Positions 40,540 to 49,491 of a stretch of 64,000 bases of DNA are shown one piece after another. Source of the DNA: DATMRF01 sp035566435 (lineage in GTDB: Bacteria; Verrucomicrobiota; Verrucomicrobiia; Limisphaerales; UBA8199); assembly GCA_035566435.1 (NCBI GenBank), contig DATMRF010000108.1, forward strand, positions 13,578 through 77,577. The letters are read 5' to 3'. A program made the position numbers and the translations under genes. The notes beneath the pieces were generated by a model, which worked only from the letters and a program-made list of their open reading frames with translations, was not told where the DNA came from and ran no database searches. The first letter of the stretch is position 1. Each line of letters starts with the position of its first letter.

Positions 40540-41841
40540 ATGAGCAGTTCCTCCTCGCACCTCAAGGGCCTCGATTACTCGGTCCTCCAGCAGTGCATGC
40601 ATTGCGGGCTTTGCCTGCCCACCTGCCCGACGTATGACGCGACAAAGGTCGAGCGGCACAGCCCGCGCGGCCGCATCGCCCTGATGCGGGCAGTGGCCGA
40701 TGACCAGATGGTCATGACCAAAACCTTTGCGGACGAGATGTATTTCTGCCTGGGCTGCCTGGCGTGCATGACTGCCTGCCCTGCCGGGGTGAACTACGCG
40801 GAATTGTTCGAGCACGCGCGCGCCGAAGCCGAGGCCAGCGGCGTGCTGCGGTCGCCCAAACGCAACCTGATTCGCGCGTTCGCAGTACGCTGGCTCTTCA
40901 TGGACCTCAGCCGGCTCCAACTGGCAGGCCGGGCCTTGAGGCTTTACCAACAACTGGGCTTTCAACGCCTGCTCCGCAGGAGTGGAGTCTTGAACTTGCT
41001 CCCTCGACGCCTGCGCGAGCTCGAAGCCATTACCCCCAACATCCGACCGGACTTTTCTGCCGAGCTCATCCTTCCCGTCACACCCGCTGTTGGCCAACGG
41101 AAGTACCGTGTCGCAATGCTGATCGGCTGCGCGCAGGATCTCATTTTCAGCGACATCAATCGCGACACCGTTGAGGTGCTCGCCCGGAACGGTTGTGAAG
41201 TCATCACACCTCCCAAGCAGTTTTGCTGCGGCTCGCTCCACGCGCATAACGGCGAGCGGGTGCTTGCGCAGCAGCTCGCTCGAAAACAACTCGCGCAATT
41301 TCCTCCCGACCAGTTCGACGCGATTATCACTAATGCTGGTGGCTGCGGGTCGCATCTGAAGCACTACCGCAGCCTGCTCGCCGATGATCCCGTTTACCGC
41401 GAGCGCGCCGAGCTCTGGGACCGGAAGGTGAAGGACATTCATGAATGGTTGGTTCAAATTGGCATTAGTCCTCCGGCGAACGCGCCGCCGCCGCAAACGG
41501 TGACCTACCACGAATCATGCCATTTGTCGCATGGCCAGAAAATCGTCGCTCAGCCGCGACAAATCCTCGGCTCTATCCCAAACTTAACGCTGGTCGAATT
41601 GCCCGAAAGCTCCTGGTGCTGCGGCAGCGCCGGCATCTACAATCTCATCCAACCTGAGATGGCCGGCCAATTGCTCGAGCGCAAACTGAAACATATCCAA
41701 TCGACCGGTGCTGACATCGTGGCGACCGGAAACCCGGGCTGTCTTTTGCAGCTTATCAACGGCGCGAAACAAAAGGGCCTGAACCTCCGGGTGATTCATC
41801 CGATTACGCTGCTTGCCAAGGCCTATCGTGCGGGCGACTGA
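40540..41841 (+). CDS. glcF: Glycolate oxidase iron-sulfur subunit
   Basis: Start chosen at ATG 40540 (MSSSSSHLKGLDYSV), 4 bp after the glcD stop. The 433-residue product has two 4Fe-4S ferredoxin motifs near the N-terminus (CMHCGLCLPTCPTY and CLGCLACMTACPAG). Two CCG cysteine-rich domains follow, FCCGSLHAHNG in the middle and WCCGSAGIYN near the end, as in GlcF and heterodisulfide reductase subunits. It carries electrons from GlcD to the membrane. Genes glcD and glcF form a clear operon. Confidence 0.95.
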   Translation: MSSSSSHLKGLDYSVLQQCMHCGLCLPTCPTYDATKVERHSPRGRIALMRAVADDQMVMTKTFADEMYFCLGCLACMTACPAGVNYAELFEHARAEAEASGVLRSPKRNLIRAFAVRWLFMDLSRLQLAGRALRLYQQLGFQRLLRRSGVLNLLPRRLRELEAITPNIRPDFSAELILPVTPAVGQRKYRVAMLIGCAQDLIFSDINRDTVEVLARNGCEVITPPKQFCCGSLHAHNGERVLAQQLARKQLAQFPPDQFDAIITNAGGCGSHLKHYRSLLADDPVYRERAELWDRKVKDIHEWLVQIGISPPANAPPPQTVTYHESCHLSHGQKIVAQPRQILGSIPNLTLVELPESSWCCGSAGIYNLIQPEMAGQLLERKLKHIQSTGADIVATGNPGCLLQLINGAKQKGLNLRVIHPITLLAKAYRAGD

Positions 41842-41921
41842 GGCCGTCGCATCGCGGAAACAGGCAGGGCAAAACCCAGTTGCATGCTGCCGCAAAGTAA
41901 ACGATGGGTAGCGGCTGTACT

Positions 41922-42998
41922 ATGCCGAATCTATTCGACACGTTCAGGCTGAGGTCGGTGACGCTGCGCAACCGCATCGGCGTTTCACCCATGTGCCAGT
42001 ATTCTTCGGAGGATGGGGTAGCGACGGACTGGCACCTGGTGCATCTCGGCGCGCGAGCGGTGGGCGGCTCCGCGCTGGTCATTGCCGAAGCCACTGCGGT
42101 GTCGCCTGAGGGACGCATTACACCCGGCGACGCCGGAATTTGGGCCGACAAACACATCGCACCCATCGCGCGCATTAATCGTTTCATCAAACAACACGGC
42201 GCCATTCCTGGTATCCAGCTCGCCCACGCCGGCAGGAAAGCTTCCGCCGCCCGGCCTTGGGAGGGCGGCGCGCACCTGGCAGATAACGCCGGCGGTTGGC
42301 CTACGCTGGCACCGAGTCCCCTGCCCTTTGGGGACAACCTCACCAAGGTGCCGTGCGAACTTTCCCGGGCCGAAATCGCAAAGGTCCAACAAGATTTCGC
42401 GGCTGCCGCCAAACGCGCTCTGACCGCAGGCTGCGAATGGCTCGAACTTCATTCGGCGCATGGCTACCTGAGTCACGAGTTCCTTTCGCCCTTGAGCAAT
42501 CACCGCGCCGACGCCTATGGCGGCAGCTTCGAGAACCGCGTCCGCTTCTTGCTCGAAACCACCCGCGCCGTTCGTGCGGCCTGGCCGGATCCACTTCCCC
42601 TAACCGTCCGTCTCTCCTGCACCGACTGGGTCCCCGGCGGTTGGGACCTCGATCAATCGGTCGAGCTGTCGCGGCTCCTCAAACGCGAGGGCGTTGTTCT
42701 AATCGATTGCAGCTCCGGCGGCCTGGTGCCGGGCGCGAGAATTCCGATTGGCCAGGGTTACCAGGTCCCTCTGGCGGAGCGCATCCGGCGCGAAGCGGAC
42801 ATTGCCACGGCCGCCGTTGGCCTTATCACCGACGCAAACCAGGCCGATGAGATCATTCGCGAAGGCCGGGCTGATATCGTCCTCCTCGCGCGCCAGATGC
42901 TGCGCGATCCCAACTGGCCCCTCCGCGCAGCGCAGACTCTCGGCGCGGCCATCGAGCCACCTGTGCAGTACGGTCGCGCCTGGCCCGCCCCTCGTTAG
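41922..42998 (+). CDS. Old Yellow Enzyme family NADPH dehydrogenase (NamA/YqjM type)
   Basis: Start chosen at ATG 41922 (MPNLFDTFRLRSVTLRNR); six codons further upstream another ATG exists. The 358-residue FMN enzyme has the YqjM-class cysteine C25 (VSPMCQYS), IQLAHAGRKAS, and HSAHGYLSHEFLSPLSNHR followed by AYGGSFENR. C-terminal DIVLLARQMLRDPNWPLRAA is also standard. It reduces activated C=C bonds of enones and nitro compounds with NADPH. It stands alone behind glcF with an 80-bp gap. Confidence 0.95.
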   Translation: MPNLFDTFRLRSVTLRNRIGVSPMCQYSSEDGVATDWHLVHLGARAVGGSALVIAEATAVSPEGRITPGDAGIWADKHIAPIARINRFIKQHGAIPGIQLAHAGRKASAARPWEGGAHLADNAGGWPTLAPSPLPFGDNLTKVPCELSRAEIAKVQQDFAAAAKRALTAGCEWLELHSAHGYLSHEFLSPLSNHRADAYGGSFENRVRFLLETTRAVRAAWPDPLPLTVRLSCTDWVPGGWDLDQSVELSRLLKREGVVLIDCSSGGLVPGARIPIGQGYQVPLAERIRREADIATAAVGLITDANQADEIIREGRADIVLLARQMLRDPNWPLRAAQTLGAAIEPPVQYGRAWPAPR

Positions 42999-43076
42999 CC
43001 GATTTCTAAAACGGGCTGCTTATTCCCTGTGCGGGCGACAGCCCCGGCTCGAAGACTTCACATCCTTAAACGTAGC

Positions 43077-43193
43077 GCAGGCTTCCAAGCCTGCCGTCTC
43101 GCAGGTTTCCAACCTGCTGACTCCTTGCGAGTTCTACGACCTGCTGACGTGAAAGTCGGTCCCGCCACGGCGGTAGCAGGTTTGGAAACCTGC
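43077..43193. repeat. Three GCAGGTTTCC-type palindromes
   Basis: Palindrome-like units lie at 43077-43094 (GCAGGCTTCCAAGCCTGC), 43101-43117 (GCAGGTTTCCAACCTGC) and 43176-43193 (GCAGGTTTGGAAACCTGC). They fill the gap between the OYE gene and the rhamnosidase. Arms are 7-8 bp with almost no loop. Confidence 0.75.
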
Positions 43194-43251
43194 GGTCCGA
43201 CCGCTCTGTACGCTTGCCTCCGGCCGAATTCTTGCTAAACCAACCCCTGCC

Positions 43252-46200
43252 ATGAAAAGTCAACCAGAACCCTCTCCCTCTTCTGACTCGTGTTTCGAAC
43301 TCGCTGGACCCTTCGGGCGATTTCGTGCGGCGACTTTTCGCGTAATTAGTGCGGTGCCGGCTTTGGCCCTTTTGCTGATGCTCCTGCCGAACATCACCCG
43401 CGCCGCTGTTGGCCCTGCGGAGTCTGAAACACACTACAATGGCAAGGGTCTCATGCCCGCTTACCTCAGGTGTGAATCGCTCGTCGAGCCCATCGGTTTG
43501 CAGGAGACCGCGCCGCGCTTGAGTTGGGTGGATGAATCGGGCGAGCGCAATCAGCGCCAAACCGCGTATCGCGTTCTGGTTGCCAGCTCGGAAGATTCGC
43601 TCAAGAAGAATTACGGCGATTTGTGGGACACCACGCTGGTCAACAGCGACGACACGCTCAACGTCGCTTATCAAGGCAAGCCACTCGCGTCCGACCAGGT
43701 TTGCTTGTGGAAGGTGAAAGTCTGGGATCAGGATGGCCGCGAATCGCCCTGGAGCAGGCCCGCGCGATGGTCGATGGGGCTGCTCAAGCCGGAGGATTGG
43801 AAAGCCGAATGGATCGGCTACGACAAAGCGCGCGGAGCTTCGACCGAGGAATCCCCGCTCTCGGAGGCGAAATGGATTTGGCACGCCGCTGACAAAGCGG
43901 GCAGCGTACCTAAATGCCACCGCCTGTTCCTGGCTCGTTTCGCGTTACCCGGTGGCGCAACCGTAAAAAGGGCCGAGGCCTTCGCCACAGCCGATGACGC
44001 GATGAGTTTCGTGGTCAATGGGCGCAAGGTCCTTGGCAGCGAGCCCAAAGATGACAGTTGGCGCGAGGTCCGCCAGGCGGACATCACCCAGTTGATTCAA
44101 CCGGGCGACAACGAAATCCGCGTGTTGGTGGAGAACGCCAAGGAAGGGCCGGCCGGACTGCTGGCGAAGGTTGTCGTCACCACTGAAGGTGGCCAGCCTA
44201 TCACGCTCGTGACTGACGATTCCTGGAAATCCACAGACCAGCCGGGCGACGATTGGCTCGAGTGGCCCTTCGATACCAAACCTTGGCCAAACGCCCAGGT
44301 TGTCGGAGACTACGGGAGTGACCCGTGGGGCAAGTTGAACCTGGCTGGAGAACATTTGCCGCCGCCGTCTTACCTGCGCAAACAGTTTCAACTCGGAAAA
44401 CCGGTCCTCCGCGCCACGCTCTACGGCACCGCCCTCGGTTTGGTGGATCTGCACCTCAATGGCAAACGTGTGAGCGACGATTACTTCACCCCTGGCTGGA
44501 CTGATTACGCCAAACGCGTCTATTACCGCGCCTACGATGTGACGGGCTTGGTTCGGCAGGGCGACAACGCGCTCGGTGCTGTCCTGGCGGATGGCTGGTT
44601 TAGCGGCTACGTCGGCTACGGCCGAAAACGTGACCTTTATGGCAGGTTGCCGCGGGTCCGCGCTCAATTGCACGTCGATTTTGCTGATGGCTCCTCAATC
44701 GACGTTGCCACCGGTTCTGACTGGAGGGCAACCACCGGGCCGATACTGGAAGCCGATTTCCTCAAGGGCGAAACCTATGACGCCCGGCGGGAGGTTCAGG
44801 GCTGGGACGAGGCGGGTACCGGCGTCGGCCAATGGGACCAAGTGGTCGTAGGCAGCAACGAGGTGCAGCCCGTCGTCCAGGTTCATCCCGGTCCCCCGGT
44901 GCGCGCCATCGAGGAATTCAAACCCCAGCAAATCACCGAGCCCCAACCTGGCGTTTACGTGCTCAACCTCGGACAGAATTTCGCCGGCCTCGCCCGTCTT
45001 AAAGTGCGCGGTTCGGCGGGCCGGAAAATCACCCTGCGCTTCGCGGAAAGGTTGAATCCGGACGGCACAATTTACACGACCAACCTCCGCAGCGCCCGCG
45101 CCACCGATACGTACATCTGCAAAGGCAAAGGCCTCGAAATCTGGCAGCCCCGCTTCACCTTTCACGGGTTTCAATACATCGAGGTCACCGGCCTGAAGCA
45201 GAAACCCGCACCCGACACCGTCGTCGGCGTTGCCCTGAGCAGCGATACCCCACTGGTCGGCGAGTTTTCCTGCTCCGACCCGATGCTCAACCGGCTGCAC
45301 CGGAACATTTATTGGACACAACGCGCCAATTTCATCGACATCCCCACGGATTGCCCGCAGCGCGACGAGCGGCTCGGCTGGACCGGCGACGCCCAGGTCT
45401 ATGTTCGTACCGCTACGCTTAATACCGACGTGCAGGCCTTTTTCACCAAATGGCTGGTGGACCTCGATGAGGACGGCCAACGCGCCGACGGCCAGTTCCC
45501 TTGCGTCGCCCCGGTCAAGGTCGCCAACGACGACGGCGGACCGGCGTGGGCCGACGCCGGCGTCATCTGCCCCTGGACCATCTACAGCGTCTATGCCGAC
45601 CGGCGCGAGCTTGGAAGACACTACGACGCGATGACCCGGTTCATCGAGTTCTGCCGCAAGCGGAGCACCTCGGACCTGCTTCCTCCGGAGAAGTATCACT
45701 GCTTCGGCGACTGGCTCAACATCAAGGCCGAAACGCCTAAGGACGTCATTTATACCGCCTATTTCGCCTACAGTACCAAGCTCACCGCCCAGGCTGCGGA
45801 AGCGCTTGGCAAGACGGAAGACGCGGCCAAGTATAACGCGCTTTTCGAACGGATCCGCGGCGCCTTCAACCAGGCCTACGTCAAACCTGACGGCCGCATT
45901 AAAGGCAACACCCAAACCTGCTACGTGCTCGCGCTGGCCTTCGACTTGGTGCAGGGTGAAAAGGCGAAACAAGCCGCCCAATACCTGGTAGAGGACATTG
46001 AGAAGCGCGACTGGCACCTCTCCACTGGGTTCATCGGCACCAAAGACCTTATGCCCGTCCTTTCGAAAATCGGCCGCGCCGATGTCGCTTACCGGCTCCT
46101 CCACAACGACACGTTCCCGTCCTGGGGCTTCTCGATCAAGGAGGGCGCCACCAGCATCTGGGAACGCTGGGACGGCTGGACCCCGGAAAAGGGCTTCCAG

Positions 46201-46602
46201 GACCCGGGTATGAATTCCTTTGCCCACTACTCCTTCGGCGCCGTCTATGCCTGGATGGTGGACAACATCGGCGGCATCCTGCGCGCCGCCCCAGCTTTCA
46301 AGGAAATCCTGATCGCACCGCGTCCGGATGAAAAGCTCACTTCCGCTTCGGTCGCCTATCGGAGCGTCCGCGGTTTGATCTCCTCGGAATGGGAGCATGC
46401 AAATGGAAAGTTCCTGCTCAACGTAACGATCCCAGCCAATTCAACCGCACTGGTCGCCCTCCCGACCGCTGACGCCTCAACTATTACCGAGTCCGGACAC
46501 TCACTCCAAACGGCAGCCGGCGTGAAGCTCTTCCGGCAAGAGGGTCAAACTGTCCTCATTTCAGTTGGCTCCGGCACGTACTCGTTCGCCACAACATGGT
46601 AG
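43252..46602 (+). CDS. Alpha-L-rhamnosidase, GH78
   Basis: The 1116-residue exported enzyme has a hydrophobic signal or anchor near 38-53 (after a polar start), then beta-sandwich domains with LRCESLVEPIGL and APRLSWV. An (alpha/alpha)6 barrel follows with the catalytic block PTDCPQRDERLGWTGDAQVY, which holds the general acid, and WERWDGWTPEKG. A C-terminal beta domain ends the protein. It releases L-rhamnose from plant or microbial glycans such as rhamnogalacturonan. The gene is followed by a membrane acyltransferase on the opposite strand. No rhamnose catabolic genes are in the window. Confidence 0.95.
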   Translation: MKSQPEPSPSSDSCFELAGPFGRFRAATFRVISAVPALALLLMLLPNITRAAVGPAESETHYNGKGLMPAYLRCESLVEPIGLQETAPRLSWVDESGERNQRQTAYRVLVASSEDSLKKNYGDLWDTTLVNSDDTLNVAYQGKPLASDQVCLWKVKVWDQDGRESPWSRPARWSMGLLKPEDWKAEWIGYDKARGASTEESPLSEAKWIWHAADKAGSVPKCHRLFLARFALPGGATVKRAEAFATADDAMSFVVNGRKVLGSEPKDDSWREVRQADITQLIQPGDNEIRVLVENAKEGPAGLLAKVVVTTEGGQPITLVTDDSWKSTDQPGDDWLEWPFDTKPWPNAQVVGDYGSDPWGKLNLAGEHLPPPSYLRKQFQLGKPVLRATLYGTALGLVDLHLNGKRVSDDYFTPGWTDYAKRVYYRAYDVTGLVRQGDNALGAVLADGWFSGYVGYGRKRDLYGRLPRVRAQLHVDFADGSSIDVATGSDWRATTGPILEADFLKGETYDARREVQGWDEAGTGVGQWDQVVVGSNEVQPVVQVHPGPPVRAIEEFKPQQITEPQPGVYVLNLGQNFAGLARLKVRGSAGRKITLRFAERLNPDGTIYTTNLRSARATDTYICKGKGLEIWQPRFTFHGFQYIEVTGLKQKPAPDTVVGVALSSDTPLVGEFSCSDPMLNRLHRNIYWTQRANFIDIPTDCPQRDERLGWTGDAQVYVRTATLNTDVQAFFTKWLVDLDEDGQRADGQFPCVAPVKVANDDGGPAWADAGVICPWTIYSVYADRRELGRHYDAMTRFIEFCRKRSTSDLLPPEKYHCFGDWLNIKAETPKDVIYTAYFAYSTKLTAQAAEALGKTEDAAKYNALFERIRGAFNQAYVKPDGRIKGNTQTCYVLALAFDLVQGEKAKQAAQYLVEDIEKRDWHLSTGFIGTKDLMPVLSKIGRADVAYRLLHNDTFPSWGFSIKEGATSIWERWDGWTPEKGFQDPGMNSFAHYSFGAVYAWMVDNIGGILRAAPAFKEILIAPRPDEKLTSASVAYRSVRGLISSEWEHANGKFLLNVTIPANSTALVALPTADASTITESGHSLQTAAGVKLFRQEGQTVLISVGSGTYSFATTW

Positions 46603-46625
46603 GGCTGGTTGTCCTCAACCAGCCG
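46602..46625 (+). repeat. AGGGC-type hairpin directly after the rhamnosidase stop
   Basis: The stop is at 46600-46602. GGCTGGTTG (46603-46611), loop TCCT, CAACCAGCC (46616-46624) pair perfectly. The skeleton is AGGGC-TGGTT-GTCCTC-AACCA-GCCG. There is no T-run, so any terminator role would be weak. Confidence 0.7.
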
Positions 46626-46666
46626 TCGAGACGCATCTCTCACACTCAGGACGGCTCGGTGGGTGA

Positions 46667-47887
<1,221 letters not shown>

Positions 47888-47900
47888 GAGTGCTTCGACC

Positions 47901-47925
47901 GGGGCGGGGACGGCCACGTCCCCGG
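47901..47925. repeat. GACGGCCACGTCCCCG-family repeat at a gene start
   Basis: GGGGCGGGGACGGCC plus ACGTCCCCGG matches the arm at 8464-8490. It covers the 5' end of the acyltransferase frame, where the longest frame would start. Confidence 0.65.
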
Positions 47926-48069
47926 CCTCTTACCTTCCCAACGCTAAAATGTTCTGAAGAAAGATGATCCGCTTCGGCCGTGAGTTTTGTCGAGTCTGAC
48001 ATCACCTGTTTTTGTTGGCGATGCTAAAGATCGGATATTCGGCGACCACGCCGTGGTCCATCAACTAGC

Positions 48070-48258
48070 CCCTACCTTGGCGACTGGATTCGTGACTGGT
48101 ACGGGACCTACACCAATGCCTTTATGATCTCGGCGATCCTCCTCCTCGTCGGCGCCGTTCTCGCCCTAACGATGAAATCACCTTCGACCAGTTCTTCCTC
48201 TAGTCTGAACGCACCCGCCCGGGAGAAAGCGCCAGTTCCCCAACTCGTGAAGAACTAA
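48070..48258 (+). pseudogene. C-terminal remnant of an MFS transporter
   Basis: In this frame the sequence reads PYLGDWIRDWYGTYTNAFM, then ISAILLLVGAVLALTMKSP, a Ser-rich tail and a TAA at 48256-48258. That is the last transmembrane helix and tail of a sugar-type MFS transporter. Upstream in the same frame, at least back to the TAA at 48025, the protein is not MFS-like and carries a small palindrome (GACCACGCCGTGGTC near 48044). The rest of the transporter is missing, so this is a broken gene end. Confidence 0.7.
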
Positions 48259-48277
48259 CCCGCCCCGCGTTCCTGGG

Positions 48278-48301
48278 AGGGCGAGCGTCCTCGCGAGCCC
48301 T
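48278..48301 (+). repeat. AGGGC-type hairpin with compensated stem
   Basis: Core GCGAG-CGTC-CTCGC, flanked by AGG on the left and GAGCCCT on the right. It differs from the copy at 35145-35168 by an A/T pair in place of G/C within the stem. Confidence 0.68.
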
Positions 48302-48325
48302 ACCTTCCTTAACATTCAACTACCC

Positions 48326-48724
48326 TCAACTCGCCTTCGCCACACACCCCGCTCCCACCAGCCTCGCAATCGCCCGGCGCAACTCCGCAAAGGAAAACGG
48401 CTTGTTCAGCACCGCGTCCACCGGGTTGTCGGCTTTTCCGAGCTCTTCGGAATATGCCGTGATCATGAGAATCGGCTGTGACGGCGCTACTTGCTTGATC
48501 TTAAAGGCCAGCTCGTTGCCCGACATCACAGGCATAGCGTAATCCGTAACCACGAGGTCAAACCGCCCCGGCGCAAACAAATCCAGCGCCTCCTTGCCGT
48601 TGCGCGCCTCCGTAACGGTATGCTGGTCCACCAGGAGCAGAAAGCGGATCGCCTCCCGCACCCCTTGCTGGTCATCCGCAAGGAGTATCCGCTTCCCGAA
48701 GACTCGGTCCTGCTCCATATTCAT
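48326..48724 (-). CDS. Stand-alone receiver (CheY-like) protein
   Basis: The 132-residue product is a single receiver domain. ILLADDQQ holds the acidic pocket, D61 is the phosphoacceptor in LVVTDYAMPVMSG, and LNKPF carries the conserved Lys. There is no output domain. It probably works as a phosphate shuttle or through protein contacts, but no kinase is adjacent. The start is the ATG at 48724 (MNMEQDRVFGKRILL). Confidence 0.9.
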   Translation of the reverse strand: MNMEQDRVFGKRILLADDQQGVREAIRFLLLVDQHTVTEARNGKEALDLFAPGRFDLVVTDYAMPVMSGNELAFKIKQVAPSQPILMITAYSEELGKADNPVDAVLNKPFSFAELRRAIARLVGAGCVAKAS

Positions 48725-48978
48725 TCGCCTAACTAACCCGAATCAGCAGGTTTGACACCATTCTCATTCTTGAGAGCTGGCAATAAGCTATTTCGCCATA
48801 GGCTCTTGGAAGGCGTCCCGGAACGCAAACACGAGCTCGTTTCAAACATCCTCGGGCTCAGCCGCTGCAATTCGGCGGTTTCGCTCCCTCTTCCTCCCCA
48901 TGACTTTGCGGTCCTATGCTCCTGCCAATGCGCTGGTTCTGCGCTTGCAAATTCCTTCCGGTCCGCTTCCATGAAACC

Positions 48979-49308
48979 ATGTTTCCCTACGTCGCATTAA
49001 CAGCTGATAAGACCTGGCAGGCCGGACCGTACGATGGCGTGGAGTTGATGCCCCTGCACAAGCATGAGAAAACCGGTGGAGTCGTCGTGCTGCGCAAATT
49101 CAAGGCTGGCCACACCATCCCGGCGCACACGCACCCGGACGCGAACGAATGGGCTTACGTGCTCTCCGGCGAATGGGAGGAATCTGGCGTTACCTACACC
49201 ACCGGTGCCCTGTTCTACGCGCCAAAGGGCGTTCGCCACGGGCCCCACGTCGCTCGCACCGAAGTCATCAGCCTGACCGTTTTCGACGGCCCGCTCACGA
49301 TCGCTTAG
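48979..49308 (+). CDS. Single-domain cupin protein
   Basis: Start chosen at ATG 48979 (MFPYVALTADKTWQ). The 109-residue product is one small beta-barrel with cupin motif 1 HTIPAHTHPDANEWAYVLSG and motif 2 around APKGVRHGPHV. The His/His/Glu set suggests metal binding, as in ChrR-like anti-sigma cupins and dioxygenase-type cupins. No sigma factor is adjacent. It precedes a ~115-bp repeat and the M16 peptidase gene. Confidence 0.82.
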   Translation: MFPYVALTADKTWQAGPYDGVELMPLHKHEKTGGVVVLRKFKAGHTIPAHTHPDANEWAYVLSGEWEESGVTYTTGALFYAPKGVRHGPHVARTEVISLTVFDGPLTIA

Positions 49309-49316
49309 GACGGAGA

Positions 49317-49430
49317 TTCCATACCTGCCATGGCGGAGCGCCGGAATTTTGCCGGATCACACCGTCCGCACAGCCTAAGCCGGCAACATGGCAGCGCTCC
49401 GATCTGTTGGCGTTTCGTACGGGGTTGAAA
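49317..49430 (-). repeat. ~115-bp dispersed repeat, copy 2 (inverted)
   Basis: Read on the minus strand this stretch aligns with the copy at 22985-23100 from end to end, e.g. CATGTTGCCGGC then CTCCGCCATGGCAGGTATGG. It lies between the cupin and M16 genes. The internal 13-bp inverted repeat is partly decayed here (GGAATTTTGCCGG replaces one arm). Confidence 0.75.
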
Positions 49431-49491
49431 TGTCTGGGGCCTGGGGAAAATGCACTTGAATCGTCATGCCGGATCTCCGAGTCTCTGCCGC

